This document shows, piece by piece, positions 1-13,900 of a stretch of 64,000 nt of DNA. Under the pieces are notes generated by a model, which did not search any database, was not told the DNA's origin, and saw nothing but the letters and a program-made list of their open reading frames with translations. How positions within the stretch are numbered: the first letter of the stretch is position 1; every line of letters starts with the position of its first letter. Both the position numbers and the translations under genes were made by a program. The DNA is taken from positions 75,855,102-75,919,101 of the forward strand of contig CM031858.1 in the NCBI GenBank assembly GCA_018697195.1, written 5' to 3'. Source of the DNA: Certhia americana. Its lineage: Eukaryota > Chordata > Aves > Passeriformes > Certhiidae.

Positions 1-3000
1 AATTTTCCTGTACCTTGGATCATACCCATGGGCAGGTGTCACTGCAGAAGTCACCAAACTGTTTTATAAATGATCTTGAAAATAGCTTTATACAGGTTCA
101 TAATTCTACTGGAATTTTAGCAGATCTTCCCTTTACTCAGGTCCACCTGAGACTAGTTGTTTCTTTAATTAGTTTATTATACCATACGCAAGAATCATCT
201 GGTTATCCTTTCTTAAATCCTTCCCATACAGTTTGAAACACTCACTCTTTTTATTCACTAGTTTTACATGTATTCTTGATTTATACATATAGGATACAGC
301 AAATGATATAAGCATATACGTATCTCAAGTGCACCTAGTTTTCCTAAGAGCCTTAATTTCTTTCTAACATGGCCTCCACTTAGAATTAATATGTCAATGA
401 CTTTGTGTCATCTGAAGAAATAAAAAATTCTTTTTTTCCAGATATCTTACATAAATATGTAAAAATATGTGCAGAATATTGATTTTCATTTCCCCTGAAG
501 GACCATATTAAAATATTTCAAGTGAATTATTCTTCCTTTGCAAATACATTTTGAGGTCTATCAATGAGAACATATCAGTCTTGTCATAGGCTGAAACAGA
601 GACAGTAAGCACTGCCAGTGATAATATTTTTATTTTGGTATTTAACCCAAATGGCTCTAGATACTTTGGGGAAGCTAAAAAGAGGAAAAATCGGTTTACA
701 TTTTCCTGTCCATTAAAGAATGAAGGCATCAGCAATCTACATATCCTCCAAGCAGGAAATCTAAGAGACGAAGATGTCATATACAAGGTGTTGTTACTTT
801 TATCAGAATTGCACCATTCTTCATATGAATTATTCCTTAATTATTTTAAAATAAATCAAGTACTCCCTCCTCTTTTCATAGGGAATTGAGAAGAGCCATC
901 AAGTTTCTTTTTTTTTAAGATAAAATAATTGTTGATGAAGATCAGCGCAGATACTTGGATAGATTATTATTGATCTAGATCTATAGGTCAGCTGATGTGG
1001 ATGTTATTTTCAGACATGAGCTATGACAGTGTCTATGGTCTAAAGATCTTATAGACTGCATTAGAATGCAGGCTTCTAGCCTGGCATGGACTCAGCCTCA
1101 GCAAATTCATTGATTCCTCATTGTCATTTAAAATGCAGCTCTAAGATAAAAAAGTAATGATTTCTTTTGTCCTTACAAAGACTTAAAAAGCCAGAAAAAA
1201 AATTCCTCTGATCATTTTATGCCATTTTTAGATGTATGCATTTTTGCTGCTTCCCCTCTAGAACTGGAGCTGTAAGATTGCTCTGCTTTGTTATGCCTTT
1301 ATCAATTGGTAAGCACAGGTCAAATGTAAACATGTTAATTATTGATCTCCATGACAACATTCCATTACCTATCTAAGCCTAAAATAGATTATCAAATTGA
1401 GTAAGTAATCTCAATCAGGTTTTTTGACTACTGATCCAATAACTGCATGACATAGTGAGAAACAATATACCAATTCTATTATTAACTTATGTAGAGGCAA
1501 ACATGTGAAACTGAATGACATGTGAAACTGAATGCATTTACAGCAGATAAGAAAACTATATTATTTACCAGTGTGTCTAATCAACCATGGTTGATAATAC
1601 AAAGCAAGAATTCTCAAGTCGTTTAAAGAAAGATGAAGAAAAAAATAAATGCAAAATCATTATGTAGAACTACTTCTATAACATCTAGGGTTTTACTCAG
1701 CTTTGTAGAAGGTACAACAATTGAAATGCTCATCAAGTACATCTCACTCTCAACAAGTGGTTCTTTGAATGGACATAAAGGAAGATTTCCCTAATTAAGG
1801 CAATTTTCATTTTTAATGTATTTTTTTATATATTTCATTGAATATAAAATTCAAAATTATGTTTGGCGTGATAGTAAACAGCTGACTTCATTAAAAAAAA
1901 AAAAGAATAGGATATGTTCCCCTAGACTTACCAGAATTATATTGTTTTCCTGAATTGTTTTGACTTTACAAAAACTACTGATGTACCCAAAATATAGTAA
2001 ACTGACATTTGATAAAAAAAGAGCTGTGCTATAAGAGTGACTTTGAAAATATGTACTCTGTAGGGATGGTAGCCAAATAGGTTACAGTTTGCATTTTGAA
2101 ATGTGACATTGCATGACAGTTTCTGTTACTTTGTTAGATGCTGATATAATTCATTCAGTTTTCAAAGGTAAAGTTTGATCCAGTGATGTTGCTTAGTTTG
2201 AGAACACTGCACAATTTTTTTTTTTTTTTAATAAGTACTTTTACTGTACTTATTTTTTTCCCTGAAGCATGTAGGAAATTCCATTTTCTTTTTCACTTTA
2301 CTAATAGCCTTTAGTGAACAGGACTAGCCAATGTTTGTTGCAAATGAGAACAACTTAGCTGTCTTGCTTTACCATTAAACTTTACAGAGCGTGAACAAAA
2401 GCTGCACCAGGGTGGCTGTGACAGTTTGTTCCAAAAATCAGTGCAGTAAAAATTGTTCAATGTCAGTAGTCTGAAACAATTTTAAGTTTGCAAAGTATTT
2501 TAAGAAGGAAGAAAAAAAAAGGTAGAGCCACACAGTCTTGTACATAATGGAATGAGCAAGCCTAGGAGGGGTTATTGATCATAATATTGCTTGCATCAAA
2601 TTGTTTTGGCTCAGTCTGCCTCAAAAAGCAGTTGTCAGGTTGAGTTCTCATCTGTCTCTGTCACTTTTCTTCATTTTGTTAAGGTACTGCCTGCAAGCTA
2701 AGGACAGGCAAAGAACACTGCATTGCAGTTTGATTCCTTAATTCCTTTACAAACAGCATCACTACCTCCTTGGCAGTAGGCTCCCACTGGACTGTCATGT
2801 CCTGATGTTAGTGGTGAACCTTCCATCTTGGAGGTATGGATATCACAGAAAGGATCAAAATTCACTATAAGTTTTGGTGATGAATGCAAGCGAAGGAAGA
2901 AATTGCAATTTGTCATCTTCTACTTGCAACAGCTATTGCTTGAAAATGTGTAAACTTAGGGATCTTATGTACTTGGAACAGACAGGTAGGTAGAAACAGA

Positions 3001-6000
3001 TGGTTGTTAGTAAGTCAGATATTACTTCACAAGTGATAACACCTGGGAAATTTTCAATTAATGCTCAATCGTCAGGCATAGTTCAACAAATGTTGGCCTT
3101 TTGCCACATATCTATTAATAAATGTTGCTTTTCATTTCTGTATAAGCCTTGTGAGGCATACAGCAGTGCCATTAAGGCAAAAGGTTGAATGGAAAATATA
3201 ACTGTTGATTCCTAACAAAGGATCTTCAATGTGTAGTTTAGCAGATTAAAGACTGGAAATACTGTTCATCAAATACTTTCAGACTTCAGGTTTGTTATTC
3301 GGACTAGACTAAACATTTTGCTCTGCTTCTTTATTTGTTCTTACTGTAATTATACAAATAAGACTTTATTTCATTAAAGGTTAGGCATATATAATGAACT
3401 TCTAGTAAATATGTAGCAAGTCAATAAATATGCTGAAACATTAACTCTTCAAAGACAGGAAGGATTGTCAATGTAAATGTAGAGGTAGAAATATACATAT
3501 TTTTTTCCTATTCTTGAATTATATAATGTTGTAAAGTCCAATCTTCATCTATCCCTATTCATTATAGTTAAATACACAACTGATTTGCTGTCAATGCCCC
3601 CATTTCCCCCTTCTCCTGTTATCAGCTTTGTTGCATTTCTTATCTGAACTGTTGCTCACCTTTCATTCTGCTCTAGCTCACTTGTCTCCTTTAACTTAAT
3701 ATAATGCATGACAAAGATAATGAGGAATAAAACCATAAAAATGGTTTCATAAACCATACTAGTTCTTGTTGAGGCTGACAGGATTTGATCTGCTGAAGTC
3801 CTTGCTGAAGCAAGATGAAAACACTGACCCTGGTTATTTATTTTCTGATAAATATTAGCAAAAAGTAATCACTTTATTACCTTACTGTGAAATTTCAGTT
3901 GAGCTTTAAGCAATCAAAACTCTTTCCAAGTCAACTAACATGAAAGAATGCAAATTTAAATCAAGTTTTGAGTTAATAACGAGCATTATTTATTTCTTAA
4001 AGAATATTCTGGTTTTTGCTGTAATCACTTAACTGTTTCAAAGTCAAAAGTGAATATTAACTCCACCACTAAAACACTGAGTAATACATAGCAACTTTAA
4101 AATAAGCTCAGTAACAAAGACATATGAAGCCATTATCACATCTGGGAAAAAGGGAAGTTAAAAATAAGAAGGCTTGGTAGGGAATACTTTAGGTGGGAAA
4201 GTATGATATGTTGTCATTAAACTCGAGCCAGATCAGTTATTAGTCAGTAATGTTCATATCTTCTTCCAGGTAAGAGTGACAACACTTTGATCTGTTTTCT
4301 TCATACGACATCTCTTTAAAAATCAGACCTAGAATAAAGCCCATTTTCTCCATCAAAAGAAGCTAATTTTAAAAGCCATGCATAAATGTTATTTTCTGAT
4401 CCTACATAAGCCACAATGAGAAGACACTTATGCCTTGATCTTCCAAGAGTGATCTTGTCATTGTCAGCATTTTTTCTGCCCACATCAGACTATTTCCTGA
4501 ATTTCTTTACAATAGAACGATGACCATGGTTTTCTGTAGTTGTCCAACAGTGTTTGAAAATAGAGAGAAGAGCTAATTATTTATTTTCTCTACCTCCATG
4601 TTCCCCTTGAATTTTTAATTTTTTTTAATGTAAAGCCCATATGAAAAGGTTAATAACAATAAAATTAATCCAAGCTCCTAATTTGGTGCTGTGTATTTGA
4701 TGTCCAGCTAATGGAAAAGTTAGTTTTAATATTAGTTTGTATTTCTATTTTAGACTAGAAGGCAGAAACCATTTATTTTACAGCAGACTTCAAAAGGCTG
4801 TGCAGTACGTAAATTGTTCAGGGATAAATCTCGGCACCAATGATGTCAAGAGCCAATTACTCTTAACTTCTGCAATGATGAACAGCTTTTAAAGTATAAT
4901 AAGCAGTAATATTTATGGCATGCTATGTAAAACTTTGCTGGAGCAGAATATGTGGATCCTGACTTTGGGAGGTGGTACTGCTGGCAATACTTTTCATCTC
5001 CTGGAAACTTTGTATCATTAATGAAACTCCTAGTGGCTCATAAAAGCACTGAAATAAACACAGTGCATGTGCATCAAACCTGGTTTCTAGCTAAACTCGT
5101 AGTGCAAGTCTGTCAGAATGGATATTAAAGCCTTTTAATGATTTGTGCAACAGTTGCATTCATCCTCTCTCATTAGAAAAAAGAGATTACTGCCTGCTTG
5201 TATTGGAGAGTCCTGTCCCTGGAATGGCCATGACTATGCCACATATATCTTAAGGAGACCTTGTCTGTCCAGAGCTCCCGCACTGAGTAGAAATCATGTA
5301 TATATCTACTCCAAATATGGCCTTGCATGCTCTGCATGCACTCAGTGTAGGCATATTCCCATATTCCCTACCTGAGGCTGGCCTCTCCATTCTGTCTTGA
5401 TGAATGGAGAACCTGGATCAAGATGCTCTCTCACAAGGTTTAAACTCTGGTTTTACCGAGAGAGGAAAGCAAGACTCTTTGAAGGTGGTGGCTCTTGGCT
5501 GTGGAACTTACTTCTTTTTATTTTTTTTCTTCAGCTGAAAGTCATGTCAGTGTGTTGCTTTTCAAACCCAAACCATTTCTTTTCATCTGTGAGACAGGAC
5601 TGTGCTGAAAGGAGTAAGGTCACTCATGCAATTGGCTCAATTTGACAGTTTAAAATACTGCCCTCGATGCCTTAGCCAGACAGATAATTAGTACATAAGC
5701 CTAAATAAAAATATTTGAGATATGTGTTTCAGCAAGGATTTTCATAAAAGAAAAATAAAAATTAAAAAAAATGAAGTGATTTTCAAATTATTTTAGAAGA
5801 TTTTTTATGTGTTGACCTAACTAGAAACATTTTAGTTAAATATAAAATCTGTTTTTAACACTAGTATAGTTTAGGCATTTTTTCCCCTAATGATTTGAGT
5901 GAATAAGGTTTTAGAGAGAATGTCAAGGAGATCAAAGGAGACCATAACCCTACAAGTTCTTAGAGGGAAGGAGTTCCACTTGTCCCAGTGATATCTTAAA

Positions 6001-9000
6001 TTTGATAACATAATCAGACATTATTTATATTATAATGCCATTCAAATATGTCTCTTAGTGATTTTTTCCTAAATCTGCTGTATTTCTAAGAACAGGACAT
6101 CTATTTATTATTTGACTATGTGTGTTCACTATATTTCAGCAAATATGAGCTAAGAACAAACCATAACCTTTTATAAATTGCCTTCTTAATCTTGCTTCAT
6201 TAGAAGCAGAAAAAAACAAATATAGGGGAAAAGGCTTATCATCTGCATTTCTTTTATCCATGTGCTCAGCCCCTAATGGTGTTTCTGTGAACTCAGGAAA
6301 TAGGTAGGTTCCTTCAAATTATAGAATTGTAAACATTTTCTGCCTTTCTGATTGCAAGTATAAAATCCCTATTTATCATGGAGACTATTCTGAAAGCAAT
6401 CAAAACCCTGTCATTGTCAAGGTCCATGACTAGAGGACAGAGACTGTGGTATGGAAATATGTAATGCTGCATCTTCCAGTGTAAACAGGAATTAGTCTTT
6501 GATGTATTGAGCAGATTAATCATTATCCAAATAGCAATTCCACAGTAATGCAACTGGAAGAGGCCTGAAGAAAGGAGTCCATCTACCATTAAAGTGGTTA
6601 TTGATTGAAGGTTAATGTTGTGTGCCTGGGAGATCACTCTGCATCCTTCTTTTAATCAAATAAGTGCAGGACTGAATGACTGACTAAACTGCTTGGCTAG
6701 CTGTTCATCTTATTCAATATGGGATATCAACATTGATTGTTTTAAGTAGTCCAGTGACTAAAAATCTACAGCTCTATGTCAACTGGAAATAGTCATGTAT
6801 TCACCCATACACGCCAGAAAAAACTCGACAGATTTTTTACTTTGTTTCCATTCAAGCTGTGAACATCTATTGCATATTCTACTCTCAGAAAGGCATCACC
6901 TTTTTTTTACCTCTTGTGAACAGAATAATTTATATTCTATTATATGGTACTGTGCATTTCTGTATGGTATTCATATGAAAGAGAATGACAGGGTTGGATA
7001 CGTGCTCCTGAGGGATGGAGAGATGGAAGTAGCTGAGGGAGCATGCTCAGAGATAGGAAGGTTCAAGTGATGTTGGGCAGCAAGCAGCAGCTATGCAGAG
7101 TCTCCGGGTAAGTGCCAAGCCAAGCAATAAACACACAGCACAGGAGAGACAGGAAGGATGCTAAAAACAGGCAGTGTTCCCAGAGTGACAAAATCAAGAC
7201 ATTTTCTTGGGAACACAGACTGCACACAGATAGCTGCCCCAGTCAGGAAAATGATTGTGTTGCTGAAATTACACTGGGGGTGAGACTGGGGCAGAACTTC
7301 CACTGCTATGGCAGAGTGGGAAAGGTTTCCTTTTTATTTCTCTTCTGTCTTACTAGTCAGTCAGAGTTTTCTATACTTTCAAAGTAGAAAGGGATGATAA
7401 AGAGCTAAAACCTAAGCACATAAATTAAATGGCTTAGTCCCTAAATGCTGAAGGATTACACAGGAGTTAACAAGGCATTTCAGAGCACATAAATGAAAAG
7501 CCCAATTAAAGTCTGCATAAAGTAGGTTGTGTAAATGTCATACCAGTCTAGGACTTGACAGTGTCAACTTGTCAGCTGATATTTCCTCTGCTCTGATATA
7601 TTCTCAGTGGATTGACGATTCATTTCTCTGTTTTTCTAGCTTAGTCCTGACCTTTATTCTTCAAGGGCCAACATGAATTGTGGTGCAATCTTCTAGAAAC
7701 ATCAGTAGTGAATGTCTCGTGTGTTACTGCTAAGACAAAGAAACCCATGTAAAGAAAGGATTCTAAATGGGTATTTTGTTACCATCTTTTTGTTGTGTGG
7801 TCTGAATTTGAGCTTATACTGAAGTCAGTGAGAGTTTGAAAATACAATAAAATTTTTTATCCTCTTATCCTTTGTAGCAATAATTACTAGTCTGTATAAT
7901 ATGAATGTCATATGCTGTGTATCTTTTGAGGAGCTTAATTGTTGCATGACATAATTCACAGAACAGTAAACATTAGTCTGTCTGAGTAAAGAACTTATTT
8001 CTATTTTCATGTTAATGAAACCTTCTCTCAAATAATCAACAAGCTAATGAGACTTTCTGAATAACCCTCGACTCTATGTTGATTATTCTTGTAATTTAGA
8101 CCAAACACTGCTGATAAATAAAGCAGAAAATCCTTAATTGAATGTAAACATTCAAACAAGAAGAGAGAAGAAATTAGTCAAAGTCAGAAATGAAAGGGAA
8201 AGGACAAAGCAGTTCTGAATGGAAGTTACTCCAGCCAAGATGATTGTGTAGGAGACAGAAATGCACTGCATTAATGTCTATCGATTCAATCACAATAAAG
8301 TTTCTCCCTGATTGCTTACTGAGCTATATAAAGGCTTTCCAATGGACAAAGTAGCAAGATTTTTCCCTAAAAGTGTGTGCATTCAACATCATCTCTCCTC
8401 TTCTGTACTTGCTTGCTCAATTATCCGGTGTCAGATATGAATTTATACAAGCAGCCTCAGAGGTTCCTTTGCTTTCACATCTCCTGTAAAACAAGCTTTA
8501 CGATGTTCTTCATGAAGTAGCAGCATTATAAAGACCAGCAAAGACTCCAAGGAACATGTAAGATGTCTGAGTGCATTTTCTAAGATAGATGCAAAGTTAT
8601 ATGTTTATAGAATGCTTCTTTTTTATTTATATGCATCTATAATGTAGCATGAGTACAGTTTTTGAAGGGAAAAAAAAAGCAAAAGTAAGAAAATTACCTT
8701 TCTAAATATTGACACTGGTCCTAAAACCCTGAACTTGGCCACTCCCTTCTCCTTGATACCTCTAGTGACTCCCTTCCAGGATTTCCTACTTTCCCACGTG
8801 GCCTATATTTTCACACGCCTTTCTTTTTTTGTCATTTCCAGTTATCCCCTGTCGTCCCTCATATTCAGGGCAATCATGGATCATGTTTACTGTCTTGCTT
8901 TTGTGTGAGCATGCTCAAAATGGGGAAAACAGTTATCCCAGCAAATGGCTAGTTGCTTCTGCAGCTGAATGTATGGGAGATGAGAGAGCAGCAGAAACTG

Positions 9001-9690
9001 AAGTGTTTATGATGACACCTGGAAACTCCAGAAAAAGAACATTCTTATATAGATAATATTAGCATTACATCCTTATTTAAAGAAAATTTTAATTTCTTTT
9101 CCAGTATGATGACTTTGGTATAGGAATGCTTCATTAACAAGTCTCAACAAATGATAATATTAATTCATAAAAGAAACAGAAGATAAGTATATTGTTTGGT
9201 ATTCTTTTTTTTAAATTTTAAAGGCAGTAGTAACTAATTATTAACATACAATTGTTAGTGTAGTAACCTAGATTTCTCAGGGGTTTTTTCTGGAGAAAAT
9301 TTCCCTCACACACACTTTAAAACTAAGTTTTTTGTATTTTATGCATGCAAGCTTCTGCCTGCTACATGTATATATTTTGCACAATGATGTGCTACTCATT
9401 TCTCAAGACACTGGAGGGTATTATATATCAACTTAAGGGTTTGGTCATTACCTTGATACATGAGATTCATTTTGCTGGTTGTGAATGTTACGGTTGCTTC
9501 AGCTGTGTGAATCACAAGCATATTTTAAACAAGAACAAAAAAAGTTAAATTTTTTTAATACAGTAGTGTTATCCTGTGGCCATTTGTCTGTGTTCTTGAG
9601 CAGTCTCTTCAAACGTGTGGTGCATGATAGTTGAGCAGAAATGAGATTAGTTTCCCTCAGCAAGGGTAGAAGTATCTGTTAAGGCACACT
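1..9690. other. single-copy AT-rich non-coding DNA
   Basis: I see no gene here. The longest ATG frame is 107 codons at 6314-6637 on the minus strand, with no recognisable domain. A somewhat GC-richer patch lies at 7000-7330 and contains a donor-like CGG|GTAAGT at 7106, but no matching acceptor or sustained coding frame supports an exon. A TATA-like TATATAAAGG sits at 8325-8334 without other promoter evidence. Short homopolymers occur (for example T run at about 2215-2230 and A run at 1892-1903). No transposon ends were recognised. Confidence 0.6.
1501..1534. repeat. perfect 17-bp tandem duplication
   Basis: The 17-bp unit ACATGTGAAACTGAATG occurs at 1501-1517 and again, identically, at 1518-1534. 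Zero divergence between the copies suggests a recent slippage or templated-insertion event in otherwise single-copy DNA. Confidence 0.9.
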
Positions 9691-10145
9691 TGGCGCAGGA
9701 AAGCCATGAACCTGTTGGAGTGTGTTCAGAGAAGGGCCATGAAAATGATCCTCCTGTGAGGAAAAGCTGAAAGAGTTGGAGTAGTTTGGAGAAGAGAAAG
9801 GTCCACTGAGGCCTTATAGCAGTCTTTCAGCACCTGAAGAAAGCTTATGAAAAAGATGGGAACAATTTTTTTACCAGGGGTTGTTATGATAGGACAAGGT
9901 GTAATGGTTTTATCTGAAGGAGGGCTAGATATGAGAATGCTTTTACAATGAAGGTGATGAAACACTGGAAGTAGCTGCCCAGAGAAATTGTGGATGCCCC
10001 ATCTCTGGAAGTGTTCAAGACCAGGCTGGATGCTGCTCTAAGAAATATGATCCAATTGAAGATGTTCCTATTCATTGCAGGGAAATTTGGACTAGGTGAC
10101 TGTTAAAAGCCCCTTCCAACCCAAAATATTCTATGATTCTATGAT
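9691..10145 (+). mobile_element. CR1 LINE, 5'-truncated 3' end
   Basis: This is the 3' terminal part of a chicken-repeat-1 (CR1) non-LTR retrotransposon in sense orientation. Diagnostic stretches include CAGAGAAGGGCCATGAAAAT near 9728, GATAGGACAAGG near 9890, GAGAAATTGTGGATGCCCC near 9981, and CCCCTTCCAACCC followed by two exact ATTCTATG octamers at 10128-10143. The octamer array is the characteristic CR1 3' end that primes reverse transcription, so the 3' terminus is intact. The 5' side is truncated in the C-terminal ORF2 or 3' UTR region, as is usual for CR1. Small indels relative to the family pattern show it is an old, inactive copy. ATG frames inside it (such as 9726-9965 minus) are chance frames. 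Confidence 0.93.
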
Positions 10146-10730
10146 ATAAGAACATTTTCTTCAGCAGATAATGAGTAACACATATTCCTGCACATATCTT
10201 GTGCACGTACAGAGCTCTTGGCTGAAGGAAGTGCAATTTCCAGATGAAGGATGGAGAACAAGCCTCATGAGACCCTGAGTCCTTGGCCTGTAAACTCTAC
10301 TGCTAAATTTGAAGTTGACAAATTTTAACCTCTCTTAGTATAAAAAAAACCCTCATCCTTCTTCAAAGACAGTTTTGAAAATGATTCAATTATGTGAAAA
10401 AAGATTTCTGATCCAGGGCACCCTTTCTGTATTCTCTGTATGATACAGAGGCATTGGTCACAATCTCAGTAGCTGAGTTGTTGCCAAGGGGAAAATTATG
10501 AGTTGATAATGACTCAGTACATCCATAGTTCACATACTGCCTGTACTGGCTTAGGAAAAAGTGGTTGTGAGAAGACAAAGCAAGGAATTGAAACTCAATG
10601 TGTGATTAATATTATTTGTGTTCTGGCTTTTCTTAGACAGTGAAATTTGTCCTATAAGTAAGACCAAAAGCATTACAGAAATATCCACATTTATTTATTT
10701 ATTACAAAAAAGTAATTAGATTGGAAAGAA
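10146..10730. other. single-copy non-coding DNA
   Basis: This short interval lies between the CR1 3' end and the G/T tract. A 62-codon minus-strand frame at 10390-10578 has no recognisable features. Nothing else could be identified. Confidence 0.6.
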
Positions 10731-10925
10731 GGGTTTTGGGGTGGGGGGAATGGGGGATTTGTTTTGGTTTTGTTTGGGGAGGGGTTGTTATTTGTGGGGT
10801 TTTGGTTTGTTTTTTTTTTGTTTGTTTGTTTGTTTTTTTTGTTTGCTGGGTTTTGTTTGTTTGTTTGGTTTGGGTTTTTTTGTGTTCTAGGGGACTGTGG
10901 GTTTGGGGTTTATTTTTGGGTTTTG
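10731..10925 (+). repeat. G/T-rich low-complexity tract with G-quadruplex motif
   Basis: About 195 bp of almost purely G and T on the plus strand, including (TTTG)n. At 10731-10756 four G runs of 3, 4, 6 and 5 are separated by loops of 4, 1 and 3 nt, which fits the canonical G3+N1-7 intramolecular quadruplex rule. More G4 runs follow at 10776-10779, 10781-10784 and 10796-10799. A second near-canonical cluster lies at 10890-10920, with one loop of 9 nt. Two overlapping frames of 80 and 67 codons read through the tract, but their Gly/Trp/Phe/Val composition is simply the translation of G/T sequence. Confidence 0.9.
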
Positions 10926-13900
10926 CCTATTTTGATAACTTCCCCTTTTTTAAATTCTCATAGTTAAAACATTATTCGCTTTCATTTGTTATTCTCACAA
11001 CGTCATTAAATTTATTGTTGTGGTCTTCAGATTTGTTTTTACAAGAAAAAGCTTTTGGTAGCTCACACAAAAGAAGTACTATGACCATTTACTGCATTAT
11101 TAAAGAATTTTGTCTGAGAGGAAAAGGAGGTATTATAATACATGTTGTACTATATTTGTTGTTATATACTACTACTACTGCTGTTTATCAAGAAAATTCC
11201 TAGAACATACAAGAGCCTGAACAATTGTATTTCTCTTTGAAATTAGCTGTACTTTATAGCAAGAGTTTGGACAGATGTTTTTTTGCCCAACCTATATTTT
11301 TCTGTGGAAAATGCTTGATATTATGGAGGTTATATTTATTTATTTATGATGGTTTATGCCAAGAAGTATAAAGTTCCTTTTGCTACATCTGCCCTTTGTC
11401 TTTCAACACATATGTCCCATCCTTCAGCAGCATTAATAACTTTCCTACTGTAAATTCCCTAATGGGAATTTCTCTTCTAAGATATTCAAGTGAATATTCT
11501 CTTCCAAAACCAAAATCTACAAGACTTCTGAAGACACAAGCTGAGTAAATAGGTAAAGTCTTGATAAGATCCCTGATTTTGCATAAAGCAAACGTATATT
11601 TAAAGGCAACATTTGAAATCCATTTAAGTTACTAGGTCATTCAGTTAATTTGGACTCTGAAGTCAATAAATATTTTGCTGGAATTTTAACATCTTGTCTA
11701 CCTTTTTGTGAATTCTTGACTGAGTGCTACAGTTCCTGATGCTTCTGCTCTCCTGAACAGGTTAGAAAGGAAAGTAAAACCTGGAATCCTGCAGAAGGTG
11801 TTCAGTTTCTTGTAACAGTAAACTGTTCAGTTGACTAATTGTTTCTCTTTCACAAATGAATCCTGTTCTTTCTAGATGATTTTATGGCTATGGGATGCCT
11901 AATGAAATAGAGTAAGAAATATACTGACAAAGGTTTGGAGGAGGAAGAGATATTTTGCTTTGAAAATAAAGAATCATTTGAAGTGTATCAGTAGGAACAG
12001 GCAAGAGAGAAGTGTAGTACTGCATGAAAGTGAATTGCTGTGAAGTTGCCTGTAAGTGCTAACACTAAACGTGTTCTTGCTTTTGTTGGATTCTTATTCT
12101 TTTTTACTACTGTGCTTGGAATTGCCTTTACTGCTTGACATTATTTTGTCTCTGCTACATTTTTTGTTACATATTTCTATTAAGAGTACTGCAGAATTAA
12201 TGGTACAGAGACCTTTAGTGAAACTACCTGTTAGAATCCTAAAATGAGTGCAACATCTCACAGCCCATCACTTAAAATTCCTGTCTTCCTATATTAATGA
12301 GTCTCAGACAGCATTAATGCACCTGGAGGACATGGGTCTCAAAAGCCCAACTGCAGCATAAAGGAAATGGACATTCATTTGTGTCTTAGAGCCCTAGGGA
12401 CCTTACAGATATAAACTTGGCTGCAAATTGGCAAGCAACCTTGCTTGTCCTCAGGCTGTCTGAAATCTATGAGAAGTTTGTAGAGTTTCGAGGAAAAAAA
12501 AAAGAGCACTCTAATGGATTGCCATTTGTTTAAAATCCAGCTGTGGGACTGTGTTCTGTGTGCATACTTTGTCTTGTTATGGGATTTAAGGTGAATTTAA
12601 ACTCATTGGCTATAGGTTTTCATAGCAAGTCAACTACTCTTTTGCATTGCTCAATATAGACCAACACATATTAAACAGTTACAAGTGTGGGTTTTTCAGG
12701 GGAAGATTAATAGATAACCATGCAAAACCCTTGCTTGAATATTAGTGAATTAAGATGTTCTACATGTTTTGTCTTCCTGAAGAATACAAAAAGTCCCAGT
12801 CTATCCCTGTCTCTTTTGGGAAATAGAAAAAACAGCACTTGGAAAGCAGACTGAGGAATTTGAGTGCTCAGATAAGTACTCTAGCATAAACCTCAAGTAC
12901 CCTGCAAATGTTAACAAGCTCCTTCTTAAAGAATAAACCATTGTTTTGTAGTCACATACTGAATTAACAAGGACCATCCACAAAGAAAAATTTTCAGAGC
13001 TGATGCTGTAAGATCAAAATGTATTAGTTTCCTTTTTACATTTTTGTTTTCCTCTGATGACTTTCTGTGCTTTTGTCCTCTTGCAGAAGCGAATCAGAAT
13101 TGATTCCAATTGACTGATGGGATATCAATAAAGAACAAAAGCACAAGAGGTTTCAGGTACAACTAGATTTTTCCCATTCAGATAATTTTCACTTAACCGT
13201 CAGAACAAAGCTTGCCCTACTTTTATGTTTCTTGAGTAGGGCATTGGAGTGGAATATTGTTCCATTGACTTTTTCTTGAGTTTTGGGCAAGTCTCTTCCT
13301 TACTACCATGAATTACAGATATAATTGCATTTAAGTTCCTGTTTAGAAATTAGTAAAGAGAAAGTGCTATGTAGTTGTTTAGTTTTATTTTTAGATTTCA
13401 ACCTTAAACTTCCTTAAAAATAGTTTCATGTTGTATGTAATTCATTACAAAGCATGGGCAGTTTTATGGAAACACAGAATTTTACCTAGAATTTAATACA
13501 GTTGGTATATAAGATTACAGAAATAAGTAGATGATTGGTTTGATTTTTCTGTCTTCTTTTTCCCTTGAAAGATCAGTTGAATTGGTAAACCAAGTAAGAA
13601 GGAAACCAGGATCAACATCAGTAGAGATCCTGTACATTACAGCTGGATCTCTAACAACGAGGCTTCTGAAAGTTCTTTTTCATACTCTATTTAAGGCACT
13701 TATTTGTAACTTGATTGTCTTAGATTTGGTTCTGCTACACATATCTTGTATGAGTTTTGACAAGTTTTTTGGTTATACTTTTCATGTGTTATGCGGTTTG
13801 CATTTATAAAATTGTGATAAAGATGATTATTTTTCTGTTTGGTATACAATCCTGGTACTACAACAGACAATACTCATAAATGAGATGCATGCCTGTGAAG

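Noticed and set aside
7000..7330. Possible exon with donor-like CGG|GTAAGT at 7106
   Set aside because: Frames are short on both strands, no acceptor is evident and there is no homology that I recognise. A single donor-like motif is expected by chance.
8325..8334. TATATAAAGG as a core promoter TATA box
   Set aside because: No initiator, transcript or gene follows. Such strings are common in AT-rich DNA.
10721..10967. Overlapping 80- and 67-codon frames rich in Gly, Trp, Phe and Val
   Set aside because: They are direct translations of the G/T low-complexity tract.
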